DNA of 64,000 bases, taken from the NCBI GenBank assembly GCA_028023455.1, contig JAQFVV010006469.1, forward strand, positions 1,054,001 through 1,118,000. The letters are read 5' to 3'. The notes under the pieces were generated by a model. That model was not told the origin of the DNA. It saw only the letters and a program-made list of their open reading frames with translations, and made no database searches. Below are positions 48,547 through 59,261 of this stretch, one piece after another. How positions within the stretch are numbered: position 1 is the stretch's first letter; each line of letters begins with the position of its first letter. The position numbers and the translations under genes were made by a program. The stretch comes from Epiperipatus broadwayi (taxonomy: Eukaryota; Onychophora; Udeonychophora; Euonychophora; Peripatidae).

Positions 48547-48549
48547 CTA

Positions 48550-49515
48550 AATGGCAATGTGCTCTCTTTTTTAAAAAAAAACATTAAATAAAATTAAAAA
48601 AACAACTGTGGAGAAGGTGGATGAAAAATCTTTTTAGATTAAAAACAACTTTTTATAATTTATTTAGAAATGAGTGCCACTTTACCGAGCGGGTTAAGGA
48701 AAAAATAAATTAAAAAATTTACTTATTTTAAACTCTATCATCCAACTTCTCTTATATATATATTTCACATTATCAATGAAATAATAAACAACAAATCTTG
48801 TTGATTTTGTAGGCAAACGATACTTCAATATATATTGAAACAGTAAGATTCGTATTCGAATCTTAAGTTTCACCTTTTTCTGTCGTCTCTCACTGACCGA
48901 TCTATCCCGCCCAAATTTAAACTTTTGGTATCGAGTTGTATGTGTAGCAATCTTAAAAATATATAAATATATGTAGAATTCAGCATAAACACGCACACAT
49001 TTCGATCTCAAATTAAACGCAATAAATAGGGATAAAGTAATATAATTTAGATTTCTTTTAGTTATATAATTTTGTATAATTTTAATCATTTATTTTGGAT
49101 TATAAAGTTCGTATTTATTGCTTTGTTTAAATTTCATTTAATAATAATTCTAAAAATATCTGATGTAATATTTAATTAAAAGTTAAAATAATATTATGTT
49201 CCCTTTTTGTTTTTGAAATTTAGAAGCATCGGTCAGTGATAGATAATAAATTAATTAAAGAAAAATTCCCCAAAATTAATTAGTAAATGTAAAATGTAAA
49301 CAATAGAACGGCAGCTTTCTTTAATTAAAAACCAACCAAATGCATTGATTATCCTCAGGGCAGATTAAATAGAACCTAAAAATATCTTAACAAAAATGTG
49401 AAATATCAAGATAAAAAAAAAAGAGGCCATCTTAGACTTGCTGGAGACATTCACTTAAACTTTAGCTTTGCTCTCGATCACTGAGAGTCTCCAAAAATAT
49501 AAAATAATTTGTTCC
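48550..49515. other. AT-rich DNA, no gene recognised
   Basis: The 131-codon minus-strand frame at 48694-49089 is rich in Lys, Ile, Tyr and Arg, has no recognised motif and looks like chance in AT-rich DNA. Confidence 0.4.
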
Positions 49516-49518
49516 TGC

Positions 49519-49745
49519 CAAGGTATGACCGAGTAAAGCACCTAGATTATTCTCCATCGGGAGATGGCCTATCGGATGCTGAACTTTCCATTGCCCGTCA
49601 TAAATTCACTATGAAGATCTGCTGCCTGAAATAAATGAAAAAGCTGCTGCTGCCATGAAATTAAATGAATATCTAAATACAAGAAAGACTTGCCACTCGT
49701 GAACTTTTTGCTGCTAAATTAATGGAATCAGAAAACTTCTTATAA
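49519..49745 (+). pseudogene. Protein-like remnant, unidentified
   Basis: One frame reads LFLPRYDRVKHLDYSPSGDG followed by LSDAELSIARHKF. After a one-base shift it continues YEDLLPEINEKAAAAMKLNE and YLNTRK, and after another shift LATRELFAAKLMESENF. The charged, helical, low-Ile composition and use of G/C-containing codons differ from the AT-rich background. This suggests that it once encoded protein. I do not recognise the family; a retroelement gag-like or host exon relic are both possible. Confidence 0.4.
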
Positions 49746-49749
49746 AACA

Positions 49750-51190
49750 GGTACCTGTCTGTGTTCAAACTCTAGAGAACTCTAATAATATGCTATAGCT
49801 CTTCTTCATAATCCTTATCTAAATTATAAAATGTAAAAACTACCATATGTATAGCTAAAATTGAATAATTAACTTAATGTGTAAATTTCTCTACTAATCT
49901 AGCTTACCTCATTCTATCTTGGGTGCGTATTTCTATAATCTACATTTCGATCTATAGTTATTATTTAATTATTGCATGCTCATAATTATTTCAATTTTCA
50001 AAGTTTAAATCTATGATCGCTTAAAACAATGAATGCGTGTCAAATTTTCATTAATATTTACTTTCTTTAATAACTTAACTTTCATATAAATCGACACGCA
50101 TTCAATGCTTCGTTTATTGTAATGCAGGGTCTACTACTTCACAAATGGCTGACGTATTAGTTATAATAATTCCCAATTTATATATGTTTGGTATTTATTA
50201 AATCATCATGAATAATTCCATAGAATTACATTTCTTTGAGAGTCACCAACGTTCTTTAGTAAATGTTGATAATGTCGGGCCAAATTAGAAATCCATTTAA
50301 ATCTTATCATAATCGTTTATAAGTATACATGTGTTACGTTTTAGAGACACGATGATCTATTCCACCATAAATATTCCGGATTCTTCAGGGTTGAAATTAA
50401 CCCCCGTCGTCCTACACAAGCGGATATAATAAATGCTCCCGTAGGATTTGACCTGTCATGCAGCCAGCGGCAAATTGCGACATGTACCGCTTGTCCCTGG
50501 TTATGCTTATGTGACACCTTACTTTGTCGGGCCGTGGCAGAGACCAGCCTGACAGTTTTATAAATTCATTCGCGGCATTGCAATTTCAATATACTGCCAT
50601 TCCATATCGCCTTTCTAAAGCGTACCACGTGTTCCTTCACTTAATCTTATTATTCTATATATCACTTCACCTCTGCATTATCTGCATAATTCACTCTCAA
50701 ATAAATGTTTGCCCTTAGTTATAAATAAATATTTTAATTAAATAAATATATGTCTGCCATTACTCTTATAATCCATACTTTAGACTCTTGCATTGCAAAG
50801 GTATAAATCCCTCAAGGCATGCATTAGAAATACTTACTCGAGAATTTTTAGGTAGCTAGATTATGCAAACAAATAAGTGAATTCCTTTTGTAAACATTTC
50901 AGTATCGGAAATACCGCTACTGAAATTCTCAATATAAAATGATGTCTAAATAAATAAATGTATTCTTTAAAATATAGTCATGTCGCTAATCCCGCTACTG
51001 AAGCTTTAAATCCACAAAATATTATTATTAATGATTGTTTTATTAAAATGTATTAATAAATAATTTTAAACTAGACGTCTGCAATTACGTTTCATTCATT
51101 CGATACCCATTCTATATAATATTTCCTCGATTATGTAAATATGAAGGTTTAATTAATATTAGTTTGGTTATTGGCTAACTCGAGAATAAA
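49750..51190. other. Less AT-rich island, no gene identified
   Basis: Around 50340-50600 GC content rises and frames such as HAASGKLRHVPLVPGYAYVT are protein-like but short. A 12-base inverted repeat, TGAATGCGTGTC/GACACGCATTCA, lies at 50030-50041 and 50093-50104. The phrase CCGCTACTGAA occurs at about 50919 and 50993. The identity of the region is unknown. Confidence 0.35.
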
Positions 51191-51197
51191 GTCATGA

Positions 51198-51398
51198 GTC
51201 TCTTGCATATCCCTGACCACCGTGCCTAAGGAAATATTTACTAAGGTCGCATCAGATGCGTTGTTTCGTGGATTGTATTGTGGAACCGATAAACTATGTT
51301 CGAACTCAGTACCACAGGTGGCTTCACTACTCGATGGTGCTGCTGTTCTGTATGGTGGTCGAATTCTGCACTATGTTTACGAGTCACACGTTTTCTGA
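51198..51398 (+). pseudogene. Protein-like open stretch, unidentified
   Basis: A frame open for 66 codons before its stop at 51396 reads SLTTVPKEIFTKVASDALFR, then GLYCGTDKLCSNSVPQVASL and LDGAAVLYGGRILHYVYESH. It has no good start codon and a balanced amino-acid composition unlike chance AT-rich frames. The overlapping frame beginning MRCFVDCIVEP is probably a shadow of it. It could be an internal piece of a transposable-element protein or a host exon. No family was recognised. Confidence 0.35.
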
Positions 51399-51694
51399 CC
51401 GTTACAATATATATATAACAAGAAAAAGAAAGAGAACTAGTTGATCGTTAAAATATACATTAACTTTGTAAAAATATATGAGATAAAATTAGTTAATACA
51501 TCTTAACCAGAACATTAATAAAAAATGACAAAGATAAAAGTTACCATTAACTAAGAAGCACTTATATGGATTATGCTTTATAAAGGTGGTGAATTAAGAA
51601 TTCATTCAAGAGGTCTCATGATATTATTCTTTCTTGATGGCTGTTAAGGTCTACATCACAAACATCTGTGCTTTTGTTTCTATTTAGATAGGTC

Positions 51695-51925
51695 TTTTTT
51701 TGATCTTCCAGGCAGCAAAGGTAGATAGTTATCAAGTATGGTTCTTAAGTCTTCTGCTGGACTTCATTTCTAGGACAGCCTCCGAGAACAGACTCATGAG
51801 AGGGCAGAGGTTTTTTGATATTCCAGGCAGCAAAGGTAGGTAATTATCAGGTATGGTTCTTAAGTCTTCTGCTGGACTTCATTTTTAGGACATCCTCCGA
51901 GAACAGACTCATGGGAGGGCAGAGG
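51695..51925 (+). repeat. Tandem duplication, period 115 bp
   Basis: Two adjacent copies (51695-51810 and 51811-51925) contain TTCCAGGCAGCAAAGGTAG, TATGGTTCTTAAGTCTTCTG, CTGGACTTCATTT and CCTCCGAGAACAGACTCATG. Only about half a dozen substitutions separate them, so the duplication is fairly recent. No coding or SINE features recognised. Confidence 0.9.
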
Positions 51926-52202
51926 TAAGCTTTTCTAGCTGAACATATCTTAGAAATTAATGTATCTGTTATGTGACATTCAAGATTTTTAGAACAAGAA
52001 AAAATTTTTAGAACAAAGAACTTGAAGTATTTATGCCTTTTAACTTCTTCATTACATTAATTAATACATTGCACAGGCTTAAACCTGCATTTATATATGT
52101 AATATAGGCGGGATTCGAACTCAGACTTTCACACGACCCACTACTCTCAGTGCCATTTTATATTGCTGATCCATCTGATCATCCACATGTTGAAAAGATA
52201 AA

Positions 52203-52258
52203 TAATCACCAACATACATATTTCATGCTAAACCAGCAATCATCAGTTGGTCTAGATT
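52203..52258 (-). ncRNA. Hammerhead motif, family B, left arm
   Basis: On the minus strand: outer stem AATC, TAG, inner stem ACCAA (52251-52247), CTGATGA (52246-52240), stem II TGCT/AGCA, GAAATATGTATG, then TTGGT (52212-52208) and GATT. Both parts of stem I pair perfectly. The residue at the cut position is G, which breaks the UH rule, so cleavage is not expected. Confidence 0.6.
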
Positions 52259-52347
52259 ACTATCCTCACATATATATATAATCAGTGCTTGGCTTTATAT
52301 TAAAATAGCCAATCTTCATACTTTAATGGACAGGCTTCAAATTAGTC

Positions 52348-52455
52348 TTGCGTTGTTAGCCGAGAGGTATCGCAGCCACCATGCAAGCAAGTAGTTGGTT
52401 GCAGAAAGTTGTGGGTTCGCGTCCCCGCCGATGCTATGACACATGGAAAAAAACA
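52348..52455 (+). repeat. tRNA-derived SINE (family S), copy 4, nested
   Basis: TAGCCGAGAGG (A box), GGTTCGCGTCC (B box), CCGCCGATGCTATGACACAT and an A tail. It interrupts the family B left arm, and comparison with the right arm gives the empty site GGCTTCAAACTATTC. The flanks CAAATTA and CAAACTA form a 7-base target duplication with one change. The SINE is therefore younger than the family B insertion. Confidence 0.85.
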
Positions 52456-52939
52456 AACTATTCCAACTCACAACTATTCGGCCTTCCATTTCATTGAAAA
52501 GCTGATGATGAAACGTTCAAAGCCCTTGTTAGTGCCAAGGTTGTAATCCTACCCATGTTGACATATTAGTCATTCTGACCCCTCATGTACAGGAGAATAA
52601 TCCATTTCTACATACATATGTGAGGGATGGCAGACCTTTTATACACTATTTATATAAATTAATACATTGCACAGGCTTAAACCTGCATTTATCTATGTAA
52701 TATAGGCAGGATTCGAACTCCTGTATATGAGGGGTCAGAATGACTAATACGTCAACATGGGTAGGATGACAACTTTGGCACTAACAAGAGCTTTGAACGT
52801 TTCATCATCAGATTTTCTATGAAATGGAAGGCTGAAGAGTTGTGAGTTGAAATAGTTTGAAGCCTGTCCGTTAAAGTAATAAGATTGACTATCTTAATAT
52901 AAAGCTGAGCACCGATTATATATGTGTGTGAGGATAGTA

Positions 52940-52995
52940 ATCTAGACCGACTGATGATTGCTGTTTTAGCATGAAATACGCCTATTGGTGATTAT
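52940..52995 (+). ncRNA. Hammerhead motif, family B, right arm
   Basis: Outer stem AATC is followed by TAG, then ACCGA (52946-52950), CTGATGA (52951-52957), stem II TGCT/AGCA, GAAATACGCCTA and TTGGT (52985-52989), then GATT. The change A to G in ACCGA keeps pairing as G-U. Stem III is damaged (ATACGCCT no longer self-complementary). Core residues are otherwise intact and the cut-site residue is A. Confidence 0.6.
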
Positions 52996-53109
52996 TTATC
53001 TTTTCAACATGTGTGTGATCAGGTGGGTCAGCAATATGAGGTGGCACTGAGAGTAGTGGGTCGAGTGAAAGTCTGAGTCCGAATCCCGCTTACATTAATT
53101 AATTAATTG

Positions 53110-53840
53110 AAGTCTACCAATGCCTCCATTGTTTACAATCTCTTAAGCGCATCATATGATTTTTACACTATTGTTTAGATGACAAAAAATCGATTTTATA
53201 TTACATCATTTTACTTAATCTATTTGCTGATGAAATAATTTTTTATTTATTTTACTTTAAAACCTTTTGCTTTCTATTAATTTCCACCTATAATATTTAT
53301 ATATATTATGTACAGTATATAAATTTCATTAAGGATTTACAATTTATTTTAATATCCATTCCCTGTGGTTGACTTTAGGATCAGTAGTCAAATAGAGTGA
53401 ATGGTGAAGCACACATATATAAGGCTATTTATTTACGGCTTCAGTATATACATATAACACATATTTAAATTCAGCTTACTGTTATGACATCACTGCCACG
53501 AGGCATTCCGACTGGAAATATAGCCACAGAGAGAGATTGTGAAAGTCAGACATGTATCTAAACTAAACAAATTACCAATTAAAGTCTCATCCTAGCTTTG
53601 GTTTTCTTTTTTTCAAATATAATATTTTTCATAATTTTTTATTAATCATTTATTAAACTAGAGATTATCCACTTATTGGCTATTTCTATAGTGTAATTTT
53701 TACTACACTACTTTCATGCAAGATAGGAACTGGTTTTTATTCATTTTTAACACAGTGCTGGGATATAATCATCAATATACGACCATCAATTGTCCCAGAT
53801 CTCAATTTCTTATATATATATATATATATTCTTATCATGA
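53110..53840. other. AT-rich DNA, nothing recognised
   Basis: No recognised gene. The part at 53633-53715 is repeated at 54076-54160 on the far side of the (GATA)n tract. Confidence 0.45.
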
Positions 53841-53844
53841 TACA

Positions 53845-53999
<155 letters not shown>

Positions 54000-55795
54000 T
54001 ACTACAGTTTAATTGATATGTCAAACTTACCGCCCTCACAACTTTGACACAAACCATTTGATTCAAATATATTAATAATTTTTATTAGTCATTCATTAGA
54101 TTAGAGATTATCCACTTTATGAATAATATTTCTGTAGGGTAATTTTCACTACACCCCCATTCATTAAATAAATAATATTTTTCACTCTTGTAAATATGCA
54201 AAAATTAAATCATTCTCTTTAGCCAATCTTTTCTGATAAATTGTTTGTAAAAAAAAGATTATTAGTTATTAAGCTACTGCTGGATAGTTTTATCTTTTTT
54301 CTACGACATTTATTGATTTAATTATATAAATGTAAAAATAAGAATGTAACAATCAGTATTGATAGATTGTTAAAATAATGTAATTTTCTCTTTCTTCACA
54401 CGGACACACACACATATTAGACCATGCATATCAACAGCTAATTGTTAGCCAATGTAAATTACATCACCACCGCTGTTATGCTTAAATAAATTAATAAAAT
54501 GTTAGCAATCTGTTGTCATGACAACAGTATTACTATATTATAGGGTTGATTTGACAAGTGATTTCTAATATTCTATTGATTTATTTAAGCATGAGAGTGA
54601 TGATAATATGATTTATTTATATATTCATGAGAGAGGATACCTGCAATAAATGTGAAGGTACATATATGAATGAAAAAGTCAAAATTTAATTTTTTAATTC
54701 ACCCGTTGTACAATAAAGTTTCCCCAGAGGATTAAATACTAGTAGTTCACTAAAATACCATTTTAGCAGGATGATTAGAAAGTAGATACAATTTCAGATG
54801 TTTATTTTTATTGATTATTTTATGGGTTTAGTGTTTTTATTTCCTCTTAATAATAATTATTAGAATAGATGCAATTGAAGCATTTTGGATTATTTCTGTT
54901 AATGGTGATTCCCTCTTTTAATAGTTATGGAAATAATATTACCATTTGCTGAATGATTGGCTTGTAGAGATTTAATGCAAAGAGTACAACTGACATATGC
55001 AGCATAAGAAGTTAGCTGATTCACCTGTCTATATTCCCAATCTTTATTCAGTGAATTTGCTATGTTATTGATATTTTCTTGTAGTATCTTTTAGAAAGTA
55101 ATGCTGTCATTTGGGCCTTATAATCTTATTGTTGGGAACTGATTGTATTGAGACAGTATTTGATTTCTAAAATGGTGTATTAGTGAAGTATTAATCTTAT
55201 GCTTTACAGTTGTTATTGTGATCTTATATTACTACAATCATTATTGGAAGAAGCTTATTGACAAACCCAAACCTAATACATCTGGAATGGAGCAGAAAAA
55301 TATTAAGTTTGACAAAGATTTCAAATAAATTTGGGGATTTTATTATGATAACCAGATTTTAACCCTTCAATACTTTTTGGAAATTTGATATTTATTTAAC
55401 ATTTTATAAATGGTTTTGGATAATAGAAAATGTTCAAATACAAAGTAATAGTTAGGGTACAACCAGTCAATTAAATTGGGTAGTCAGAGATCTGCTTTTT
55501 ATTGTGCATTTTTAAAACTATCCTTAATCAGAAATTGATTTTAAAATTATTTTATATACAGACAATCAATTTGTCTAAAAGAACTATATAATTCACAGCA
55601 AGTAAATAAACAGTGAAAATTCTGAGATTATGCTTAATTCCAAATACATTGCCCCCCCCCCTCCACGTTTTGGTTAAATCAGAGAGTTAAGAAAACAAGG
55701 TTAGTAAAGTAACTAGTTCCTGATATCTGTATGTAGAGAAAGAAAGAGAAAGCAATTAAGTAATATATATATTAATGTAATATTTCAAATATAGG
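54000..55795. other. AT-rich DNA, nothing recognised
   Basis: Apart from the direct repeat noted at 54076-54160 and a C run at 55651-55660, nothing is recognised. Confidence 0.4.
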
Positions 55796-55814
55796 CATTC
55801 TTATATTTGGAACT

Positions 55815-55970
55815 TAATTGTAAATATAGGAGATTTGAACTCAGTCTTTCAAGCAATCTTTAACTACCCACTCTATCTCATACTACTGATACACATGACC
55901 ACACACATGTAGAAAAGATAAATAATCACCAATATACTTATTTCGTGCTGAACCAGCACTGTTGAAATAT
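55815..55970 (-). repeat. Family B repeat, 5'-truncated copy
   Basis: The minus strand reads GTGCTGGTTCAGCACGAAAT, AAGTATATTGGTGATTATTT, ATCTTTTCTACATGTGTGTG and then the TATGAGATAGAGTGGGTAG block. It ends in GAGTTCAAATCTCC in the B-box position. Stem II, GAAA and TTGGT are intact, but the CUGAUGA block is gone because the copy joins unrelated DNA (TTTCAACA) just there. Confidence 0.7.
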
Positions 55971-55974
55971 GAAT

Positions 55975-57700
55975 CTTTAGCATATCCTAAACAAATGTAA
56001 ACTCATAAAATCAAACAACAGGCTTTTTAAATATTTAAATGAGATTTGAACTAATATTTCTGTTATATTTATCAGATGCTCAATCCACTTATCTAATTGA
56101 AAAATTGGTTTCACTTGAGACATAGAGAAAACAGAATGATCTAATTTTTAAGCTACATTATTGGCTTATGATCTTATAAGTTAACATTCACTTAGTAAAC
56201 TTAAAATTTCTCATTCTTGATTAGTTACATTAATGAAAAGCACAGATAATACCTATTGTGCAGATGTCATAAATGAGAAAGATATTGTTTCTGCGGTAGC
56301 TGGTGTGAAATCATAATAGCGATATAAAGAGTCATAAATTCACTACTTTATGCATGAATTATAACACATTTTAAAATCTAACAATATGCTTTGTAATTTT
56401 TATTTAAATTTTGAATCATCGTTTTGCAGTTTATTAGATATCCTAACCTCTAATTCACTTGATAAAAAGGGTTTTTATCTGAAATAGATGGATAATCTAT
56501 CTTTTTAGGTGAATATTGTTTTTCAATTTTATAAATTTACACCTGCTTAAGCCTGAAGTCATAGAGTAATGAAATCAATTACATTTGATTATCACTGACA
56601 GTAGTTTTTTATTGGTTATTACACCTGCAACATAAATTATTTTAACAACTCAGTAATAAAGATGCATCCTAACTTTCATAAATTCTTTAAATTATTAAGA
56701 CGCTTATAAGTAAAACAGACTTCAACATTGTTGTCCAAGATGGGCAATAATTTCTCATATCAACCAATCATCCTTCAATTGATAAGACTTTTACTCTCCT
56801 AGCTTACAGTTATAATTCCCAACTTTATTTAATAACCATAAAGAAATGCACAATTGTAGAATTAAAAATGATTTTTTAGTTAGGGGCCCAAACAAACTTA
56901 CTTATGCTGTTATAGCTAAAAATAGCTATATACCGGTTTACCACTCGATAATTAGATACTTTTCTAAGTAAAATATACTTGGTCATTCAGAAAAAGAAAA
57001 ATATTACTCTCACTTGATTATTACTTAACTAATCAAATTCTTTATGATTATTACTTAACTAATCAAATCCTTTATGATACAAAATCATTAACGCTATAAC
57101 TACGGTTATAATTTTTTATATATAATTTAATGAGAAACACGAACTACTAAAATTTTCATTTAAAGAAATTTGGTTTCTCCTTTTAAAAAATGGTGAATTG
57201 TTCTCTCTTGTTCGCTTGCTCTTCCTCCTTCCCCAATGGGATATATAAAACTAGATCCCGACGGTTTTGTTTATCTTAAGAAATTTTTATTTTTAAAAAA
57301 TGTTCATTATAAAGTGGAAAAAACTGGAGTCAAATGGTACTTTATGAAATAAAAAGCAAAAAAGATTATGAAGAAAAGTAATCTAATATTTAGTTTTATT
57401 ATTATTATTTATAATAAAAAGATGAAAAGCGCCGCCGGAACGTTTATAGCCAATATATTTCTATTGTTATTGATTTAGCAACCAATATTTTGCAATAAAA
57501 GTTTATTGAAAGGTTAAAAATAAGTTCGTCTGAATTTTTCATTCATAAATGTAAAAAGAGAAAGTAAAACTTTATTTACATTTATTGAGTCAAAGAATCA
57601 AATTTTTATTTGAATTTTTCTAAAAGATTTTCTTTTATTCTATGTAATATGTTGGTCGTGAGATTTTTATCTGTAACCCATAGTAATCGAATGGTTTATT
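55975..57700. other. AT-rich DNA, nothing recognised
   Basis: A 30-base perfect or near-perfect tandem duplication (GATTATTACTTAACTAATCA and following) is at 57016-57075. Nothing else recognised. Confidence 0.45.
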
Positions 57701-57711
57701 GGCCTTGAGCC

Positions 57712-57785
57712 TGCAATAAATTCGAGTACCGGAAATGACAAAGCTAGAATCGCTATGCATGGTTTTTGAAGTCCAATTTCCACTA
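57712..57785 (+). repeat. Family C dispersed repeat, copy 3
   Basis: TTCGAGTACCGGAAATGACA, then GCTAGAATCGCTATGCATGG, aligned with the copies at 631 and 7057. Ends not defined. Confidence 0.4.
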
Positions 57786-57857
57786 TTTAGCCACGCCCAT
57801 GATCTAGATTGAAAGACCTGAATTGGAATTTTTTTCAGGTAGCTGAAATTTAAACAC

Positions 57858-58215
57858 TAAACATCACATGATCACCATTCTTTATGTTTATACAAGCTAT
57901 TTAAACAGGGGCAAAACTATACAAACTAATGAGCTTGAAGTGAAAACATTATTGTGTTTTCATTTTGGACTCAAAGCTTTATAGTTAGCTAATAAGGTAA
58001 AAAGGTGGCTGCTAGAGGGTTGAATTAGATCCTAAGATCTAGATTCAGTGCTCTCAGATCCAAGACTCCTCATTGATAGCCGCAAGCTAAAAACTAGTCT
58101 GGGGATATTAGATGATGAGGCACTAGATAGGGATTTTATGCACACCTTCCTCCATCCATTGATTACTCTGGCTTGCACTGAGTGGTGTTACTGTATAAAG
58201 AGTTTTGCCTCTGTG
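57858..58215 (+). mobile_element. Family A hammerhead element, single copy
   Basis: It starts AACATCACATGATCACCATT and contains AACAGGGGCAAAACT near the left end and AGAGTTTTGCCTCTGTGT at the right, giving short terminal inverted repeats. The middle carries GGCTGCTAGAGGGTTGAATT, AGATCCTAAGATCTAGATTC and the hammerhead region. It is the most complete non-palindromic copy, about 355 bp, with no coding capacity. Confidence 0.75.
58067..58108 (+). ncRNA. Hammerhead relic, family A
   Basis: Stem I strands TCCTCA and TGGGGA and the ACTAGTC segment are kept. However, CUGAUGA has become TTGATA with a deletion, and GAAAC reads AAAAC. The core is broken, so this copy is inactive. Confidence 0.6.
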
Positions 58216-58219
58216 TAAC

Positions 58220-58580
58220 TGAAATTTCTAAAAAAGTCTCCAATTTTTTTCAGATAATGGCCCATAACAGCCCAGCTAGTCATCCAGTTATTGGTTAATA
58301 AATGGCTACCTTGCTTTTTTTAATTGATGATTAAAAATTCCAGATTAATTTGTGTTAGTCAGAGGGAGTGCTATAGTTATCGTAAAACAAATGACAATGT
58401 TCTTATATTATGCAGTGTTATCCACTGCGAGGAAGTTGTTATACTTTTACCATATTACGAATACTTTTTATCCATAGAATTTATATATATATATATATTA
58501 ATGATATTCAACCCAACATTCATCCATACCTAGTTAATTTTTAAAAATTTTGAAAGCTTTCATACCTGTTGGAAAATGTT
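58220..58580. other. AT-rich DNA, nothing recognised
   Basis: No recognised sequence. A (TA)n run is at 58485-58499. Confidence 0.45.
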
Positions 58581-58589
58581 TTTAAAATG

Positions 58590-58775
58590 TAGATATAAAT
58601 ATAGAGGATTTGAACATAGACTTTCAAGCACCCTTCAACTATCCACACTATCTCATCCCACTGATGCTCATACCCACACACACGTAGAAAAATGAATAAT
58701 CACCAATATTCCCTATATTTACAATTAGCTCCAGGTATATGAACAATGCCTGTATTTCAAATATTAAGTATATAT
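58590..58775. repeat. Family B inverted junction, truncated
   Basis: A minus-orientation family B 3' part (58590-58710) runs from its B-box end (GATTTGAACATAGACTTTCA on the plus strand) up to CACCAATATT. It is fused directly to a plus-orientation family B end (CCCTATATTTACAATTAGC, CCAGGTATATGAACAATGCC) as at 17340-17390. The minus part begins within a few bases of the predicted ribozyme cut site. Confidence 0.6.
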
Positions 58776-58779
58776 ACTT

Positions 58780-59255
58780 AACATTTCTATTCCATCACAC
58801 ACCCTCCAAATATGTGAATAAAGACTTGTAGATTAAATTGCCCATTTATCAATATATATATATATTCTAATTCTTGACATTAGTAATTGCAATAGATTGA
58901 AGTCTATCATCATTGCCAAAATGAAATTTTGCAAGTCTGTTTTATATCATTTTAAACTTAACATTGTATTCTGTTAATGAAATCAAATTTATATTTAATC
59001 TCCACCCAGAAATTCAGTATACAGGTTTTGTTTTGAAGAGATACATTGAAAAATAATTACTGTGCAATTGTATATAGGTAGTGTATATCAGTTTCTTTTC
59101 TTTACATTTATATCATTTAATTAAATGATTCTCAAAATGGAAAGGCAGCATAGTATGTACAAGTTCTTAACATTTCAGTGTGATGTATAACAAATCAGAT
59201 AGTTTTCAAAATATGGAAAAACAATTATGACTTTTTACAGCTGAATTAAGACCTG
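58780..59255. other. AT-rich DNA, nothing recognised
   Basis: No recognised sequence. Confidence 0.45.
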
Positions 59256-59261
59256 GTACAT

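Larger units (their letters stand above)
52056..53105. mobile_element. Family B inverted pair with nested SINE
   Basis: The left arm (52056-52600) is the reverse complement of the right arm (52718-53100) over most of its length. The shared unit reads CTGTACATGAGGGGTCAGAA, GGCACTAACAAGGGCTTTGA, ACGTTTCATCATCAG and TTGAAGCCTGTCC, then the hammerhead, GAGTAGTGGGTCG and the B-box-like GAGTTCGAATCCC. A second minus-orientation end piece (52660-52717) repeats 52060-52117 as a direct repeat (TACATTGCACAGGCTTAAAC and onwards). The left arm is interrupted by a family S SINE at 52348-52455. The plan (terminal-type unit, inverted copy, direct end repeat) resembles complex Penelope-like insertions, but no coding part is present. 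Confidence 0.75.

Noticed and set aside
48694-49089. 131-codon minus-strand frame
   Set aside because: No domain or motif, and its composition is what AT-rich DNA gives by chance.
52515-52550. CTGATGATGAAACGTTC in the family B left arm, which looks like a hammerhead core without stem II
   Set aside because: Only one base separates CUGAUGA from GAAAC and no stem I complementarity exists around it, so a ribozyme fold is not possible as read.
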